A stretch of 64,000 nucleotides of DNA from Actinomycetales bacterium (GTDB lineage: Bacteria > Actinomycetota > Actinomycetes > Actinomycetales > Microbacteriaceae): positions 1-64,000 of the forward strand of contig JAATGV010000017.1 of the NCBI GenBank assembly GCA_015654475.1, given 5' to 3'. Both the position numbers and the translations under genes were made by a program. The notes beneath the pieces are model-generated. The model saw nothing but the letters and a program-made list of their open reading frames with translations, made no database searches and had not been told where the DNA came from. Of the stretch, positions 36,059 through 44,740 are shown in pieces; within the stretch, counting starts at the first letter, position 1; each line of letters starts with the position of its first letter.

Positions 36059-36262
36059 TGACAAGACTCGTGGATAGAGTTCGGAAGGATGCCCAATGAC
36101 GAGGTAGCGCTGGACGAGACTGCGAGCTTAGGTCGATCTGACCGCCTTCGACGTTCCGATGCTGCATCCGACGCTCCTCAAGAAGCTGCCACGCGTCAAC
36201 AACTTCGCCACCTCGTCCGACGGCTGTGGCCGACGCCTCTGTCTATCGAGAGAAGGCACGAA

Positions 36263-36304
36263 AAGAGGCCTAGACCCGCAGAATCCTGCGGGTCCAGGCC
36301 TCTT
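36263..36304. terminator. Strong hairpin terminator downstream of nrdF
   Basis: AAGAGGCCT-A-GACCCGCAG pairs with CTGCGGGTC-C-AGGCCTCTT around a four-base loop, an 18-bp stem with one mismatch, 36 bases after the nrdF stop. It is the most stable hairpin in the region and should end the nrd transcript. The rest of the 322-base gap (36019-36340) holds only the padR promoter and unrecognised sequence. Confidence 0.75.
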
Positions 36305-36340
36305 CAGCAGCCCTTGCGGGCCAGGGTCAGAATCGGTGCT

Positions 36341-37351
<1,011 letters not shown>

Positions 37352-37376
37352 TCATGTGAGTCTTGTGAGGGCCGAC

Positions 37377-37421
37377 CGATGGATTCGTGGGCAAACCGAA
37401 GCTTGACCCACGAATCCATCG
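37377..37421 (-). other. Perfect 15-bp hairpin between nrdE and nrdF
   Basis: CGATGGATTCGTGGG (37377-37391) is exactly complementary to CCCACGAATCCATCG (37407-37421) with a 15-base loop. It could act as a partial terminator or RNA-stability element setting NrdF levels. No T-run follows in the direction of transcription. Confidence 0.6.
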
Positions 37422-37452
37422 CGTCGGATCCATCGCATTTTCGGCAGCAGGC

Positions 37453-39615
37453 CTACAGCATGCAGCTGACGCAGCCCTCGACCTCGGTACCCTCGAGCGC
37501 GAGCTGGCGCAGGCGAATGTAGTACACCGTCTTGATACCTTTGCGCCACGCGTAGATCTGCGCCTTGTTGATGTCGCGGGTTGTGGCCGTGTCCATGAAG
37601 AACAAGGTCAGCGACAAGCCCTGATCGACATGCTGGGTTGCCTCAGCATAAGTGTCGATGATCTTCTCCGGCCCGATTTCGTAGGCGTCTTGGAAGTATT
37701 CGAGATTGTCGTTGTCGAGGAACGGCGCCGGGTAGTAGACGCGGCCGAGCTTGCCCTCTTTGCGAATCTCGATCTTTGAGGCGACCGGGTGGATCGATTA
37801 AGTCGAGTTGTTGATGTAGGAAATCGACCCGGTTGGTGGCACAGCCTGCAGGTTCTGGTTGTAGATGCCGTGCTTTTGGACCAGCGCCTTGAGCTCGACC
37901 CAGTCTTCCTGGGTAGGGATGTGAATGTTGCTTGAGGCAAACAGCTCTTTGACCTTATCGGTCTTCGGCTGCCAGGCCTTCTCAACATACTTGTCGAAGA
38001 ACTCACCGGTGGCGTATTTGGAATCTTCGAAACCGGCAAATGCCTCGCCGCGCTCTTGTGCAATCAAGTTGGATGCACGCAGGCAGTGGTAGAGCACCGA
38101 ATAGAAGTAGATGTTGGTGAAGTCGAGGCCCTCTTCTGAACCGTAGTAGACGTGCTCGCGCGCCAGGTAGCCGTGCAGGTTCATCTGGCCGAGGCCGATG
38201 GCGTGCGACATGTCGTTGCCTCGGGCGATGGATGGCACCGAGTTGATGTGGCTCATGTTCGAGACCGCGGTGAGGCCGCGAATCGCCGTCTCGATGGTCT
38301 TGCCGAAATCGGGCGAGTCCATGGTCAACGCGATGTTGAGTGAGCCGAGGTTGCAGGAGATGTCTTTGCCGATGCTCTCGTAGCCGAGGTCGTCGTTGTA
38401 GATTGACGGCTCGCTGACCTGCAAAATCTCGGAGCACAGGTTCGACATCGTGATCTTGCCCTTGATGGGGTTGGCACGGTTCACGGTGTCTTCGAACACA
38501 ATGTACGGGTAGCCGGATTCGAACTGGATCTCGGCGATGGTCTGGAAAAATTCGCGCGCGCTGATCTTGGACTTCTTGATACGAGCGTCGTCGACCATTT
38601 CGTAATACTTTTCGGAAACGTTCACGTCGCTGAACGGAATACCGTACACACGCTCAACGTCGTAAGGGCTGAACAGGTACATATCTTCGTTGTTCTTGGC
38701 CAGTTCGAACGTGATGTCTGGCACGACGACACCGAGGGAAAGCGTCTTGATACGGATCTTTTCGTCAGCATTTTCACGCTTGGTGTCGAGGAACCGGTAG
38801 ATGTCTGGATGATGCGCGTGCAGGTACACGGCACCGGCACCCTGCCATGCGCCGAGTTGGTTGGCGTAGCTGAAGGAGTCTTCAAGCAGCTTCATCACAG
38901 GAATAACCCCGGATGACTGGTTCTCGATCTTCTTGATGGGAGCGCCATACTCGCGCAGGTTCGTGAGGTTGAGAGCGACACCGCCGCCGCGCTTCGAGAG
39001 CTGCAATGACGAGTTGATGCCGCGAGCGATCGACTCCATGTTGTCTTCGATGCGAAGCAGGAAACAGGAAACGAGTTCGCCGCGCTGGGCTTTGCCGGAG
39101 TTGAGGAATGTTGGCGTTGCCGGCTGGAACCGCCCGTTGACCATCTCGTCAACGAGCTCGGTAGCAAGCGTCTCATCGCCATTTGCGAGGGTGAGCGCCA
39201 CCATCACGACACGATCTTCGTAGCGTTCGAGGTAACGCTTGCCGTCGAATGTTTTGAGCGCGTACGAGGTGTAGAACTTGAACGCACCGAGGAAGGTCTG
39301 GAAGCGGAACTTGTAGCTGTATGCACGCTTCTCGAGCTGTGCGATGAAATCGCGCGAGTACTGATCGATGACCGCCGCCTCGTAGTACTCGTTGTCGATC
39401 AGAAACTTCAGACGCTCATCCAGGTCGTGGAAAAACACGGTGTTCTGGTTGACGTGCTGAAGAAAGTACTGCCGAGCCGCTTCGCGATCCTTGTCGAACT
39501 GGATCTTGCCGTCCGGACCATACAGGTTGAGCATGGCGTTCAGCGCGTGGTAGTCCTGTTCGGCGATCAAGCTCCGTGACTCTGTGCGGTCGACGTCTAT
39601 GGTTGCTGTGCCCAA
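37453..39615 (-). pseudogene. nrdE: Class Ib ribonucleotide reductase alpha subunit NrdE, interrupted by an in-frame TAA
   Basis: The full frame encodes 720 residues of the catalytic subunit that reduces NDPs. Active-site cysteines are seen in GELVSCFLL and NLCSEIL, and the specificity region is normal. After [12 protein letters not shown] a TAA (37798-37800) stands where the conserved Ser of the SYINNSTSSIHP segment is expected; the same frame then continues [23 protein letters not shown] up to CVSCML and TAG at 37453. The lost 115 residues hold the radical-transfer tyrosine pair ([10 protein letters not shown]) and the C-terminal CVSC thiols reduced by NrdH, so the 605-residue truncated form should be inactive. 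TCA to TAA is a single change. The start is TTG at 39615 with GGAGG upstream. A sequencing error, stop suppression, or another reductase elsewhere are the options. Confidence 0.92.
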
Positions 39616-39797
39616 AACCCCTCCAACCCTTCTGTTGTGACGATTCTGAGGTCGTCAGTTGTTCTCATAAGTTCACATGTATGTTTGGCGCTGACGTCGT
39701 GTGCCGAGGCCAGCAAAGTTGCCCTCTGAACGCGCCCTAATTGCCTATACGAATCGTCGGGTGTGTTACCAGAGGTGCGGGAAGTGCACCGGGCCGG

Positions 39798-40043
39798 TCA
39801 TGCTACAGGTGCTGCAACCCTTGCGACCAGTTCGGTGATCTTGTCTGGACGGAATCCCGACCAGTGACCCTCGTCTGTGACAACGACTGGTGCCTGCAGG
39901 TAGCCGAGACCTTTGACTGCCTCAAGCGCTGCTGCGTCCTGGGTGATATCAACAACGTCGTAGTCGATACCAGCCTTGTCGAGCGCCCGATAGGTCGCAT
40001 TGCATTGCACGCAGGCCGGCTTGGAGTAGACAGTGATCGTCAT
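39798..40043 (-). CDS. nrdH: Glutaredoxin-like electron donor NrdH
   Basis: The 81-residue thioredoxin-fold protein reduces the class Ib reductase. The redox motif CVQC is at the end of the first strand (ITVYSKPACVQCNATYRAL), and the C-terminal WSGFRPDKITEL matches NrdH. ATG at 40043 has AAAGG/GGAAG upstream; earlier residues of the open frame overlap the NrdR sites. It is the promoter-proximal gene of nrdHEF; 182 bases separate it from nrdE, too small to hold nrdI. Confidence 0.94.
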   Translation of the reverse strand: MTITVYSKPACVQCNATYRALDKAGIDYDVVDITQDAAALEAVKGLGYLQAPVVVTDEGHWSGFRPDKITELVARVAAPVA

Positions 40044-40087
40044 GGATGGACCTTTCTTCCTTGGGCGTGCTGTCGATACTACATCGC

Positions 40088-40134
40088 ACACTAGATGTTG
40101 TGTCGCATTTCGCGACAGCTACTACATGATGTGT
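40088..40134. promoter_or_regulatory. Pair of NrdR boxes controlling nrdHEF
   Basis: ACACTAGATGTTGTGT (40088-40103) matches the NrdR consensus ACACWATATATWGTGT at nearly every position. CTACTACATGATGTGT (40119-40134) is a weaker second box, exactly 31 bp away start to start. This three-helical-turn spacing is characteristic of NrdR, the ATP/dATP-sensing repressor of ribonucleotide reductases. The pair lies 45-91 bases upstream of nrdH. Confidence 0.8.
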
Positions 40135-40491
40135 TACACACGTGTAATTATCAACACTGTGGAGAACTCAAAAATGCCCGTCGTTAGGCTCTTTTTGCGG
40201 GTTCTCCACAACAAAAATCTGTCTCGATGTGAACAGAGAGTTTCGTCGGCGACATGCCGGTTCGGGCGTGTCGCACATGTGCATCATGTGTGGCGGGCGA
40301 AGCGGAACGAGCGAGCAGAACGACATTTTGTGAACGCTTGAGATGTATATGAACCGTATGTAAGATTCATCGCGTAAATAATATATTTTTATCCTTTTTT
40401 GGTGCATAGTACACATAAGTGTTAGCGCACAGGATGCGACAACACTTGACCGCAACGGTCGCCTCTCTATTCATATACACAAAGGACGACA
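40135..40491. other. Intergenic promoter region between nrdH and the secreted protein gene
   Basis: The stretch becomes strikingly AT-rich at 40365-40415 (run ATAATATATTTTTATCCTTTTTT). AAGTGTT (40417-40423) and AACACTT (40441-40447) form an inverted repeat with a 17-base spacer, and AAAGGA (40481-40486) is the ribosome site of the gene at 40492. No coding sequence is recognised here. Confidence 0.5.
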
Positions 40492-41703
40492 ATGAAAACC
40501 CCCACCCGTTCTCGCGTTGTTGGCATCATCGGGGCTACGGCGCTGACGTTCGCAGCGCTTACGGCCCCAGTCGCAGCCCAAGCCGCCGACACGCAGATAT
40601 GCGCTCCCACGAAGGTACCCACCGCGAAGACGCAGCCCTTCTACAACCTCGCGCAATCAAAAAACCCAGTCTGGGAGTCAATTCCCGCATTCGACACATA
40701 CGTGGCCAACACCACGGCACTCGCCAAGACGCTCTCCGCATCCTCGACACCCGAACAAGTGGATGCTGCGTTGGAAGCCAACAGTCTCCGATCAAATGGC
40801 ATCTACTACAGCGTCTACTACAGCCTTCTCGGCGTTCAGGCCAGCTATTACAACTTCGAGGCGGAAATCGAACTCGCAGATCCGACATTCGATGTCTATG
40901 CCTACCTCAATTCTCTGGATTCGGTCCTGGACACTTCCTTCGAGAACACTTTTGAGACATACCTCAATGACGTTTATGATGCGTTTGACTCAGGAAGCTA
41001 TCCGATCACGCTCCCCTCTTCCACGGCCACCCGCGCCTCCATCGTCAGCTTCGCAAAATCCGTCGATTCTTCCTATGCGAATGCCCTCAGCAAAGTGGTT
41101 TATCAAAGCGGCACGAAGTCAACCTGTGTAAGTGTCCCAACCATCAGCCTGCCTGCGCCCACACTGAGCTACGGCAAGGGAGCATCATTCACAGTTAGTG
41201 CGACCTCGTCCGGGCTCGCTGCCCCAGGCGAATTCGTTGTACTGCTCGACGGAAACCGGCTTTCACGCACGGCCCAGGCTGCTAAGGCGACGGTGACAAT
41301 CCCCTCAGCCACTCCCGCGGGCGTGCACTCCCTCACAGTTGCGTTCCAAAGCAGCACCGGCGCACCCATCGCAACCAAGACAGTGAAGATCACCGTCAAC
41401 AAAGCCAAGACGACGACAAAGCTGAAACTCGCCAAGAAGTCAATCAAGAAGAAGAAAAAGAGCAAGGTAACCGTTACCGTCACCGTTCCGGGGCTGTCGG
41501 TCAAGCCGACCGGAACCGTAATTGTCAAAAACGGCAAGAAGTCGGTTGGCTCCGCCAGCCTCAGTTCTGCTAAGAAAGGCAAAGTCACGGTCACCATCAA
41601 GGCATTCCCCAAGAAGACCAAGGCGAAGCTCACCGCCACCTTCAAAGGCAACGCCAACCTTGCCGCAAGCACCTCTTCAAAGGTCAAGCTGACAGTCAAA
41701 TAG
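40492..41703 (+). CDS. Secreted protein with C-terminal Ig-like repeats, lysine-rich
   Basis: The 403-residue protein has a Sec signal peptide (MKTPTRSRVVGIIGATALTF, cleavage after AQA near residue 31). Residues ~32-205 are a mostly helical domain rich in Tyr, Ser and Asp with no recognised family. Residues ~215-310 and ~312-403 look like two bacterial Ig-like repeats (ends VKITVNKAKT and VKLTVK). The second is exceptionally basic, with KKSIKKKKKSKVTV and many KT/KK pairs, suggesting binding to anionic wall polymers. There is no LPXTG or membrane anchor. ATG 40492 has AAAGGA six bases upstream, and a strong hairpin follows the stop. It stands alone between nrd and DNA-repair genes; function is unknown. 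Confidence 0.8.
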   Translation: MKTPTRSRVVGIIGATALTFAALTAPVAAQAADTQICAPTKVPTAKTQPFYNLAQSKNPVWESIPAFDTYVANTTALAKTLSASSTPEQVDAALEANSLRSNGIYYSVYYSLLGVQASYYNFEAEIELADPTFDVYAYLNSLDSVLDTSFENTFETYLNDVYDAFDSGSYPITLPSSTATRASIVSFAKSVDSSYANALSKVVYQSGTKSTCVSVPTISLPAPTLSYGKGASFTVSATSSGLAAPGEFVVLLDGNRLSRTAQAAKATVTIPSATPAGVHSLTVAFQSSTGAPIATKTVKITVNKAKTTTKLKLAKKSIKKKKKSKVTVTVTVPGLSVKPTGTVIVKNGKKSVGSASLSSAKKGKVTVTIKAFPKKTKAKLTATFKGNANLAASTSSKVKLTVK

Positions 41704-41722
41704 GACAACTCGGCCCTGTGCC

Positions 41723-41768
41723 AGCAACGCGACGGTGTTCCACCCCGGTGGGGCTCCGTCGCGTTGCT
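41723..41768 (+). terminator. Terminator hairpin after the secreted protein gene
   Basis: AGCAACGCGACGG pairs perfectly with CCGTCGCGTTGCT (13 bp), and the loop itself contains CCACC/GGTGG. It begins 20 bases after the stop codon. The rest of the gap to 41986 is GATGC/GCAG-rich sequence with no gene seen. Confidence 0.75.
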
Positions 41769-41986
41769 TGTGTACCGCAGGGCTGCGTGCAGCAGTGCGC
41801 TATCGCTATGTGCAGCAATGGATGGATGCAGTCGGCAGGGTGGTAGACGGCAGCGGTTGATGCTGACAGAGGTGGATGCTGGCAGCTGGCAGCAGGGCGG
41901 GTGGCAAGCCGTCATCCCGGCCGTCAGAAACACGCTGAAGCGCAGGCAGCAAGGATATGGGCAGCCAAGACATCCACCTTTTCGGC

Positions 41987-42499
41987 TTAGAGCATAAGCA
42001 CGGAAGGCAGCACACCCTCGCGCTCAAGCAACCGACGCTTCACATCCATCCCCCAAGCAAACCCGGTCAACGATCCACCGGCCCCAACAATGCGATGACA
42101 TGGCACGAAAAGCGCGACTCGGTTGCGCGCGCACGCACTTCCGACAGCTCGGACCGCCGCCGGTGAGCCAACGCTGGCGGCAAGCTCACCATACGTGCGG
42201 CTTTGCCCCGCCGGAATAGCCCGCAACGCACCCCAAACCTGCTGCTGAAAAGCAGTGCCCGCCGTCACAACCGGCACAGCCAAGGGCGCATCGAGGGCAC
42301 CGCTGTAGTAGGCCTCCACAGCAGCTGCGGCATCACACACGCCTGGCACGACGAGTGCGCCACCGATCCCGCTTCGGCTCACCAGCGCCGCAACATCATC
42401 CGTCCACCCCGCAGCGATCACGGCACCGGCGGTGTCCTCGATCATCACAAAAGGTCCGTCTGGGGTTGACATCATCTGACTTACGAGGGGCTGAATCAT
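41987..42499 (-). CDS. ogt: Methylated-DNA--protein-cysteine methyltransferase
   Basis: The ~170-residue suicide enzyme removes alkyl groups from O6-alkylguanine onto its own cysteine. The active-site motif PCHRIVGAGGSLTGFAWG and the DNA-binding helix TYGELAASVGSPAAVRAVGSA are present. ATG at 42499 overlaps the ada-alkA TGA (ATGA), so the longer frame upstream is rejected and translation is coupled. The same gene pair occurs in mycobacteria as an adaptive-response unit. Confidence 0.93.
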   Translation of the reverse strand: MIQPLVSQMMSTPDGPFVMIEDTAGAVIAAGWTDDVAALVSRSGIGGALVVPGVCDAAAAVEAYYSGALDAPLAVPVVTAGTAFQQQVWGALRAIPAGQSRTYGELAASVGSPAAVRAVGSACARNRVALFVPCHRIVGAGGSLTGFAWGMDVKRRLLEREGVLPSVLML

Positions 42500-43983
42500 G
42501 CTGCTGCTTTCGTCGGGTTTCTCGGCACTGCGGCAGCTCGCCACAAGTGCAGGCTTGCATAACTGCGCCATGGCGAGAGGCGCTGGATGTTGGCGTCAAG
42601 CTCGCTGCGATTGGTGGCGAATCCGAGTCTCTGGGCGCCACGCAGCAAAGCGATGTCACCAGGAATACTGATGTCTGGGTGACCGAGCACCCGTAGGGCG
42701 ACGTAGCCGGCGCTCCACACCCCCACCCCACGTAGCAGGCACAACTCATGGATGAGATGCTCGCGAGTATCGGCGCGGTCAAGGACGAGATTGCCGTCTG
42801 CGACTGCTTCGCACGCTCCGCGCAGCGCTTCCGTGCGGGCGCGTGGGCCGCGCACAAGCTCGCTCGCATGTTCGGCGATCGCCATCGGGGTTGGAAAAAG
42901 TCGGGTGATGCCGAGCTCGGGTATTGCAACACCCGAAGGCAGATCCTCGCCGATCTCGGAGGCAAGCCGGTTCAGTTGGGCGCGGGCCGACGCGACAGTG
43001 ACCTGTTGCCCAAGAATGGCCCGGACAAGCATTTCGGATGCGTCGACCGACCCGGGAATGCGAATGCCTGGCACCGCGGCGACCGAATCGCGCAATGCGG
43101 GTTCCTCAGCAAGCGCCTCGTCAACCGCGAGCGGGTCTGCGTCGAGATCAAACAGCCGACGCAAACGCGAAAGGGCCGCAGGCAGGTCGGCACGATCGTG
43201 CAACCGCAACGTAACCCGAACGGTGGCACCGTCGTAACGCACGTCAACTGTGGCGGGGCCGTTGGGCAGCCGCAGGGACCGCGCATACCGATCCCCGGTC
43301 ACGGCCTCAACGCCATCCACAGCCCTATCGGCAAACCACGACAACAGGCCGATGCCGTCGAATGGCTCGCGATTGGCAAGAGTGAGGTGGATGATCTGAG
43401 GAGTGGAGCCTGCGGGTGTGGTGGTGCTTCGCCTGGTTGCGCGCAGTCGGCTCGGGGTCATGCCGTACACGCGCCCGATGGTGTCGGTGAATTGACGCAC
43501 ACTGCCGAAGCCGGAAGCAAACGCGACGTCCGCGAGAGCGAGATCGGTGTTGATGATCAGGTCGCGGGCGGTGTGGGCGCGAGCGGCCCGGGCGATGGAT
43601 TCGACGCCAGTGCCGATTTCGGCGTGCAGAATGCGGCCGAGCTGCCTCGTGGAGTAACCGAGACGCCGGGCAAGGCCGTCTACACCATGGCGATCAACAA
43701 CACCGTCTGAGATGAGGCGCATGGCGCGTGCTGCCGTATCTTCTCGCAGATTCCACTCGGGGCTGCCAGGGGTCGCCTCCGGTAGGCAACGTCGACACGC
43801 TCGATACCCGGCATCCTGAGCGGCCGCGCTCGTGGAAAAGAACTCGACGTTCTCGGGTTTAGGGGTACGGGCCGGGCAGCTTGGGCGGCAATAGATGCCC
43901 GTGGTGCGCACCGCTGTGATGAACTGCCCGTCGAAACGGGAGTCTTTTGCCGCGATTGCTCGGTACCGGCTAATGAAATCCAC
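42496..43983 (-). CDS. alkA: Ada-AlkA fusion: methyl-sensing AraC-type regulator and 3-methyladenine DNA glycosylase
   Basis: The ~495-residue protein joins four parts. The N-terminal Ada zinc domain has four Cys (GIYCRPSCPARTPKP ... YRACRRCLPEA) that accepts methyl from phosphotriesters. Next is an AraC helix-turn-helix (GLARRLGYSTRQLGRILHAE, ALADVAFASGFGSVRQF). Then come an AlkA N-terminal beta domain and an HhH-GPD glycosylase (RGVGVWSAGYVALRVLGHPD, with the catalytic Asp in SIPGDIALL). It would sense methylation damage, induce itself and ogt, and excise alkylated bases. GTG at 43983 gives the family length. A hexamer AAGCAT lies 6 nt upstream, so it may be leaderless; the frame continues further but runs into a tandem repeat. 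Confidence 0.92.
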   Translation of the reverse strand: MDFISRYRAIAAKDSRFDGQFITAVRTTGIYCRPSCPARTPKPENVEFFSTSAAAQDAGYRACRRCLPEATPGSPEWNLREDTAARAMRLISDGVVDRHGVDGLARRLGYSTRQLGRILHAEIGTGVESIARAARAHTARDLIINTDLALADVAFASGFGSVRQFTDTIGRVYGMTPSRLRATRRSTTTPAGSTPQIIHLTLANREPFDGIGLLSWFADRAVDGVEAVTGDRYARSLRLPNGPATVDVRYDGATVRVTLRLHDRADLPAALSRLRRLFDLDADPLAVDEALAEEPALRDSVAAVPGIRIPGSVDASEMLVRAILGQQVTVASARAQLNRLASEIGEDLPSGVAIPELGITRLFPTPMAIAEHASELVRGPRARTEALRGACEAVADGNLVLDRADTREHLIHELCLLRGVGVWSAGYVALRVLGHPDISIPGDIALLRGAQRLGFATNRSELDANIQRLSPWRSYASLHLWRAAAVPRNPTKAAA

Positions 43984-44047
43984 ACCTCTATGCTTGCACG
44001 CGACCTTGATCGTGTCTGGCGAAATTCGGACACGGCAGTGGGGGCGA

Positions 44048-44118
44048 ACACCTACACCTACACCTACACCTACACCTACACCTACACCTACACCTACACC
44101 TACACCTACACCTACACC
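44048..44118. repeat. Tandem hexanucleotide repeat ACACCT, about 11.8 copies
   Basis: Seventy-one bases of uninterrupted ACACCT units lie 65 bases upstream of ada-alkA. Reading minus in the alkA frame gives a Gly-Val run, so the open frame continues through it, but the repeat itself is better explained as a variable microsatellite. Confidence 0.95.
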
Positions 44119-44126
44119 ACCATGAC

Positions 44127-44205
44127 ATCTTCGCTCTGACAGGAAAAACCGGGGTCCACGTCGCGGAGGGCAATGGCTTTGAGTTTTTCCTGTCAGAGTG
44201 AAGAT
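44127..44205. repeat. Palindromic element, family A copy 1 (TCTTCRCTCTGACAGGAAAAA arms)
   Basis: A 23-base arm at 44127-44149 and its complement at 44183-44205 differ at one position and enclose a 33-base loop. A second, related copy with the same arm core occurs at 58953-59031. No coding function is seen; a mobile or RNA-level palindromic element is inferred. Confidence 0.85.
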
Positions 44206-44216
44206 CTCGCGCGCCG

Positions 44217-44310
44217 CTACAACCAGTCGTTGCGCGTAAACGATAGACACAGGCCCACCGACGACACCACAACTAGTGCACTCGAGATCGCGAGGCCCGT
44301 CGCCGGCACA
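44217..44310 (-). pseudogene. 3' remnant of a second corA gene
   Basis: The last ~31 codons read LAISSALVVVSSVGLCLSF then TRNDWL and TAG, closely matching LVISSVLIVVSSVGLYLAF then KHNDWL at the end of corA at 44741. The two 3' ends are about three-quarters identical over ~94 bases, including the stop. No remaining part of the gene precedes it; the frame breaks into the CCAACCCA repeat. It is therefore a truncated duplicate of the CorA C-terminal membrane helix. Confidence 0.8.
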
Positions 44311-44333
44311 GCAGCACCGGCCGCCAAACGCCG

Positions 44334-44372
44334 ACCCACCAACCCACCAACCCACCAACCCACCAACCCACC
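44334..44372. repeat. Tandem octanucleotide repeat ACCCACCA, about 4.9 copies
   Basis: Four complete units and a seven-base partial unit lie directly after the corA remnant. Such minisatellites often arise where duplicated ends were joined. Confidence 0.9.
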
Positions 44373-44376
44373 GTCG

Positions 44377-44460
44377 CGCAACTTCGCGGACAAAAGCAGT
44401 TTTCGGGCATGTACAGGCCCCAAAACACGGCGTGTCACAAAAACTACCCGCGAAGTTGCG
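44377..44460. repeat. Palindromic element, family B copy 1 (GCAACTTCGCGG arms)
   Basis: Left arm GCGCAACTTCGCGG and right arm CCGCGAAGTTGCG are complementary over 12-13 bp and flank about 58 bases. The interior contains ACACGGCGTGTCACAAAAACTA, also seen in copy 2 at 44555. A divergent third copy is at 61357. Confidence 0.85.
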
Positions 44461-44554
44461 TCACGTTCGACCCCGTGCCGCGTTCGAAGTTGCACCGCAT
44501 TCGACGTTGTCGTGCACCGAACCCATACGCACAGCTGAGAAACCACGCGGCCAC

Positions 44555-44636
44555 ACAACTTCGCGGACAAAAGCGGTTTTGGGGTGTGTTTGGGGCCCGA
44601 AACACGGCGTGTCACGAAACCTATCCGCGAAGTTGC
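44555..44636. repeat. Palindromic element, family B copy 2
   Basis: ACAACTTCGCGGA and TCCGCGAAGTTGC are complementary ends. The interior shares the AAACACGGCGTGTCAC core with copy 1, and the two copies are about 178 bp apart. The surrounding 44461-44740 holds no gene and carries short CACTCGA/CTGTACTGCACTC reiterations. Confidence 0.85.
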
Positions 44637-44740
44637 ACTGCACTCGACGCTGTACCGCACTCAAGGCTGTACTGCACTCGAGGCTGTCGCGTGCGCCGCG
44701 GGGAACACGTGCGGACGGGCAACGCACCCCGCCCCCGCCG

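Noticed and set aside
3440-36130. Shared GTAGCGCTGGAC string at about 3440 and about 36104, considered as IS ends
   Set aside because: A 12-base match is expected by chance several times in 64 kb, and neither site has a transposase or terminal repeats.
44048-44358. N-terminal extension of the Ada-AlkA frame through the Gly-Val repeat to 44358
   Set aside because: The extension is low complexity and crosses a palindrome and the corA remnant; the Ada domain begins just after GTG 43983 and the family length fits that start.
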